From: an uncultured Chloroflexota bacterium
GTDB taxonomy: Bacteria; Chloroflexota; Anaerolineae; Anaerolineales; Anaerolineaceae
Length of the DNA stretch: 64,000 bases
Reading direction: 5' to 3'
Assembly (NCBI GenBank): GCA_902786265.1
Contig: CADACE010000007.1
Location: 106,845-170,844, forward strand
Of this stretch, positions 62,059-64,000 are shown in pieces. The position numbers and the translations under genes are program-made. The first letter of the stretch is position 1; each line of letters starts with the position of its first letter. Below the pieces are notes generated by a model that was given only the letters and a program-made list of their open reading frames with translations, was not told where the DNA came from and searched no databases.

Positions 62059-63480
62059 TTAATTGTCTTTATCCGGCAGCAGCACCGCTTTCAGTGCCTC
62101 TCTCAGGGAACGTGCTTCGATGACCTGCATGCTTTTGGGAAAACTGTCTCGGGTTTTCTGGTTGACACGGGGTATGACAGCCACGGTAAATCCTAACTTG
62201 GCTGCTTCATTCAGTCTCGCTGTGATTTTATTGGCTCCGCGCAATTCTCCGGAAAGCCCGATTTCTCCGATTAAAACGGCATCTGCCCGAACCGGTTGAT
62301 TTCTGGCAGAAGAGACGATCGCTGCAGCAATAGCAAGATCAGCTGACGGCTCCGCAATTCGCATACCGCCGACCACATTCACGAACACATCCTGCTCACC
62401 AAGCCTGACACCAATCCGCCGTGTCAGAACAGCGGTGATCAGGAACAATCGGTTGATGTCCACACCGATCGGAGTACGGCGCGGGTTGCCGAGTCCGACG
62501 GGATTGGTTAATCCCTGAATTTCAACCAACAGCGGACGGGTTCCTTCCATGGTGACAACGATTGCGGAACCCGGGGCGTTGACCATTCGCTCCGCAAGGA
62601 AGACTTCTGAGGGGTTTTTGACTTCAACCAAACCTTCTTCCTGCATTTCAAAAACACCGACTTCTGATGTGGCTCCATACCTGTTCTTCACAGAACGCAG
62701 CAGACGAAGCGACATAAAACGGTCACCTTCCAGATACAGTACCGTATCTACAATGTGTTCCAGAATGCGGGGACCTGCGATGTTGCCTTCTTTTGTGACA
62801 TGTCCGATCATGAAAACAGTGATGTTGTTCATCTTTGCGACTTCGCGCAGCTTACCCGCACATTCTCTTACCTGTGTAATAGATCCGGCTGTTGATTCGA
62901 TTTCATCCAACTGCATCGTTTGAATCGAATCAATGATCAGGAATTCGGGTTGGATTTCTCTTACATGATGCAAAATATGGTTAAGACTGGTTTCTGTCAG
63001 CAGCAGAAGCTTGTCCGGAATTTCTGTGCTTTGATTGCGGCCTTCAATCAACCTTGCAGCACGCATTTTGATTTGACGCTCGGATTCTTCACCTGAAACA
63101 TAAAGCAGCGTCCGTTCTTCTGCGATGTTCATGGCAGTCTGAAGCAGCAGTGTTGATTTTCCAATTCCGGGATCTCCGCCAATCAGGATCACGGATCCGG
63201 GCACAATACCACCGCCCAGTACCTGGGAAAGTTCGGATATGCCGGTCTCAATGCGCGGCTCGGCCTTTTCATCAATATCTTTGAGCCGCTGGGGAACAGC
63301 ATCTGTCAGATTTCCGGAGCTTATTACACGGGAACGGCTTCGGGTGGAAAGAGTCTGTTCTTCTTCTTTGATTTCTTCCACCATTGTTCCGTATGATCCG
63401 CATCCCGGACACCGCCCAAGAAATTTCGGACTGGTCCGCCCGCAAGCCTGACATACATAATGTGTTAGTGATTTCGTCAT
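62059..63480 (-). CDS. radA: DNA repair protein RadA (Sms)
   Basis: 473 residues. Zinc finger CQACG...CPGC (C10, C13, C24, C27), P-loop GGDPGIGKST (about 101-110), the RadA-specific KNRYG (usually KNRFG) near residue 265, and a C-terminal Lon-protease-like domain. A helicase that helps branch migration in recombination. Upstream gene of the radA-DUF6391-holA transcript. Confidence 0.94.
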   Translation of the reverse strand: MTKSLTHYVCQACGRTSPKFLGRCPGCGSYGTMVEEIKEEEQTLSTRSRSRVISSGNLTDAVPQRLKDIDEKAEPRIETGISELSQVLGGGIVPGSVILIGGDPGIGKSTLLLQTAMNIAEERTLLYVSGEESERQIKMRAARLIEGRNQSTEIPDKLLLLTETSLNHILHHVREIQPEFLIIDSIQTMQLDEIESTAGSITQVRECAGKLREVAKMNNITVFMIGHVTKEGNIAGPRILEHIVDTVLYLEGDRFMSLRLLRSVKNRYGATSEVGVFEMQEEGLVEVKNPSEVFLAERMVNAPGSAIVVTMEGTRPLLVEIQGLTNPVGLGNPRRTPIGVDINRLFLITAVLTRRIGVRLGEQDVFVNVVGGMRIAEPSADLAIAAAIVSSARNQPVRADAVLIGEIGLSGELRGANKITARLNEAAKLGFTVAVIPRVNQKTRDSFPKSMQVIEARSLREALKAVLLPDKDN

Positions 63481-63510
63481 ATCTGAATTATACCCTAATG
63501 CTGTGATGTT

Positions 63511-63531
63511 TCAGATGTCAGGTATCAGGAT
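63511..63531. repeat. Short heptamer spacer
   Basis: TCAGATG, TCAGGTA, TCAGGAT in register before radA; the same unit as 49672-49699. Confidence 0.55.
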
Positions 63532-63552
63532 TTAAAAAAATTGAATGGAGAA

Positions 63553-63580
63553 AGAAAAAAGCCTCTGTTCAACAGAGGCT
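63553..63580 (-). terminator. Terminator pointing toward radA
   Basis: GCCTCTG (63561-63567) pairs with CAGAGGC (63573-63579); on the minus strand six T follow, so it ends a transcript entering from the right. Confidence 0.75.
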
Positions 63581-63599
63581 TTATTATGAAAGTTATGTC

Positions 63600-64000
63600 T
63601 CCTGCATCCGGGTAAACCTTCATCCAGGAAACTTCCGGAAAGACCCAAGCTTTTTTCCCCCTACTAGCCCGCAGTGCACTTTTTAATACATTTTTAACAA
63701 CTGTCAATAATTTGCTGAGATACAAATAAAGCAGCAATTGTCGGGTAGGTGAATAAACCCTATTAAATACTTTGTCATAAACTCAGGATTAGATGCATAC
63801 AAACCATACATGTAACAGTAATTGCTACGGTTTTCTACTCTCCTCCCTTTGCCTTTACGTTTGCAGCCCATGGGAGATATATGAAAAATCACAAATTTTA
63901 TTAAATGTAGGTTTACCGATGATTAGTTACAAAATTCTGTAAAAAAGAAGCAGGAGATAACCAGCCTAAAGGGCGCATAGGGAAATGATTATATTTCCGA
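63600..64000. other. Right-edge region without a clear gene
   Basis: Only short open frames without good ribosome sites are seen. The minus strand holds a 62-codon frame with several Cys and Tyr (63704-63892), which I do not recognise. A minus-strand transcript must exist to use the terminator at 63553-63580, so a small RNA or the end of a gene beyond the edge is likely. Confidence 0.4.

Overview
The window is 64 kb of a bacterial chromosome of moderate GC content, made up mostly of housekeeping genes with two accessory stretches. The CpXC-domain protein, the DUF6391-like protein next to radA, the Thr/Pro-rich TPTPEPT-type linkers, the GGGtGRT protein with its NifU-like partner, and the simple signal peptides all suggest a strictly anaerobic Anaerolineae-type Chloroflexota. 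This placement is an inference from gene content, not from a marker-gene tree.

Layout. 0-7.3 kb: acetate kinase (cut by the left edge), two envelope genes, a lysyl-tRNA synthetase fused to a C-terminal tRNA-binding domain, a HAD phosphatase, and infC-rpmI-rplT, where infC appears to start at AUC. 7.3-14.8 kb: an Asp/Glu/hydantoin racemase-family gene diverges from livKHMGF, which runs directly into pyrK-pyrD. 14.9-19.3 kb: a LysM protein, rpsT, an Rpn-type nuclease with a tandem repeat, and the GGGtGRT/NifU-like pair. 19.5-22.5 kb: a secreted protein, a DUF805 protein, msrA and a DUF308 protein. 22.5-29.7 kb: a minus-strand island of zinc-ribbon, PH-like, membrane and secreted Ig-like proteins. 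29.7-30.7 kb: a noncoding block full of hairpins, flanked by REP-like palindromes. 30.7-33.5 kb: an AAA+/DUF234 ATPase and a guanine deaminase. 33.8-36.4 kb: an ABCG-type exporter whose ATPase carries a membrane domain. 36.66-36.79 kb: a small RNA gene that folds as a circularly permuted tRNA, like bacterial YrlA Y RNAs. 36.8-44.6 kb: corA, thrH, leucyl aminopeptidase, NUDIX, LUD, HAD, a P-loop kinase, an esterase and azlCD. 44.7-51.7 kb: the F-type ATP synthase operon. 51.9-63.5 kb: an unknown gene, the CpXC protein, a glycosyltransferase/AKR-like/phosphatase operon, a two-component system with a charged secreted neighbour, holA, the DUF6391-like gene and radA.

The most unusual feature is the ATP synthase. 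Its order is I-like, a, c, b, then one 737-residue protein joining a second b-type membrane stalk, the C-terminal domain of delta and a complete alpha subunit, followed by gamma, beta and a short epsilon. There is no separate delta gene. Because F1 holds three alpha subunits, the fusion implies either three membrane-anchored stalks or processing of the polypeptide.

Other noteworthy points are the Y-RNA-like tRNA mimic upstream of corA, heptamer-periodic spacers recurring in at least seven intergenic regions, REP-like palindromes, a 20-bp perfect inverted repeat in the leader of the AAA+ ATPase gene, and an aldo/keto-reductase fold that has lost three of its four catalytic residues.
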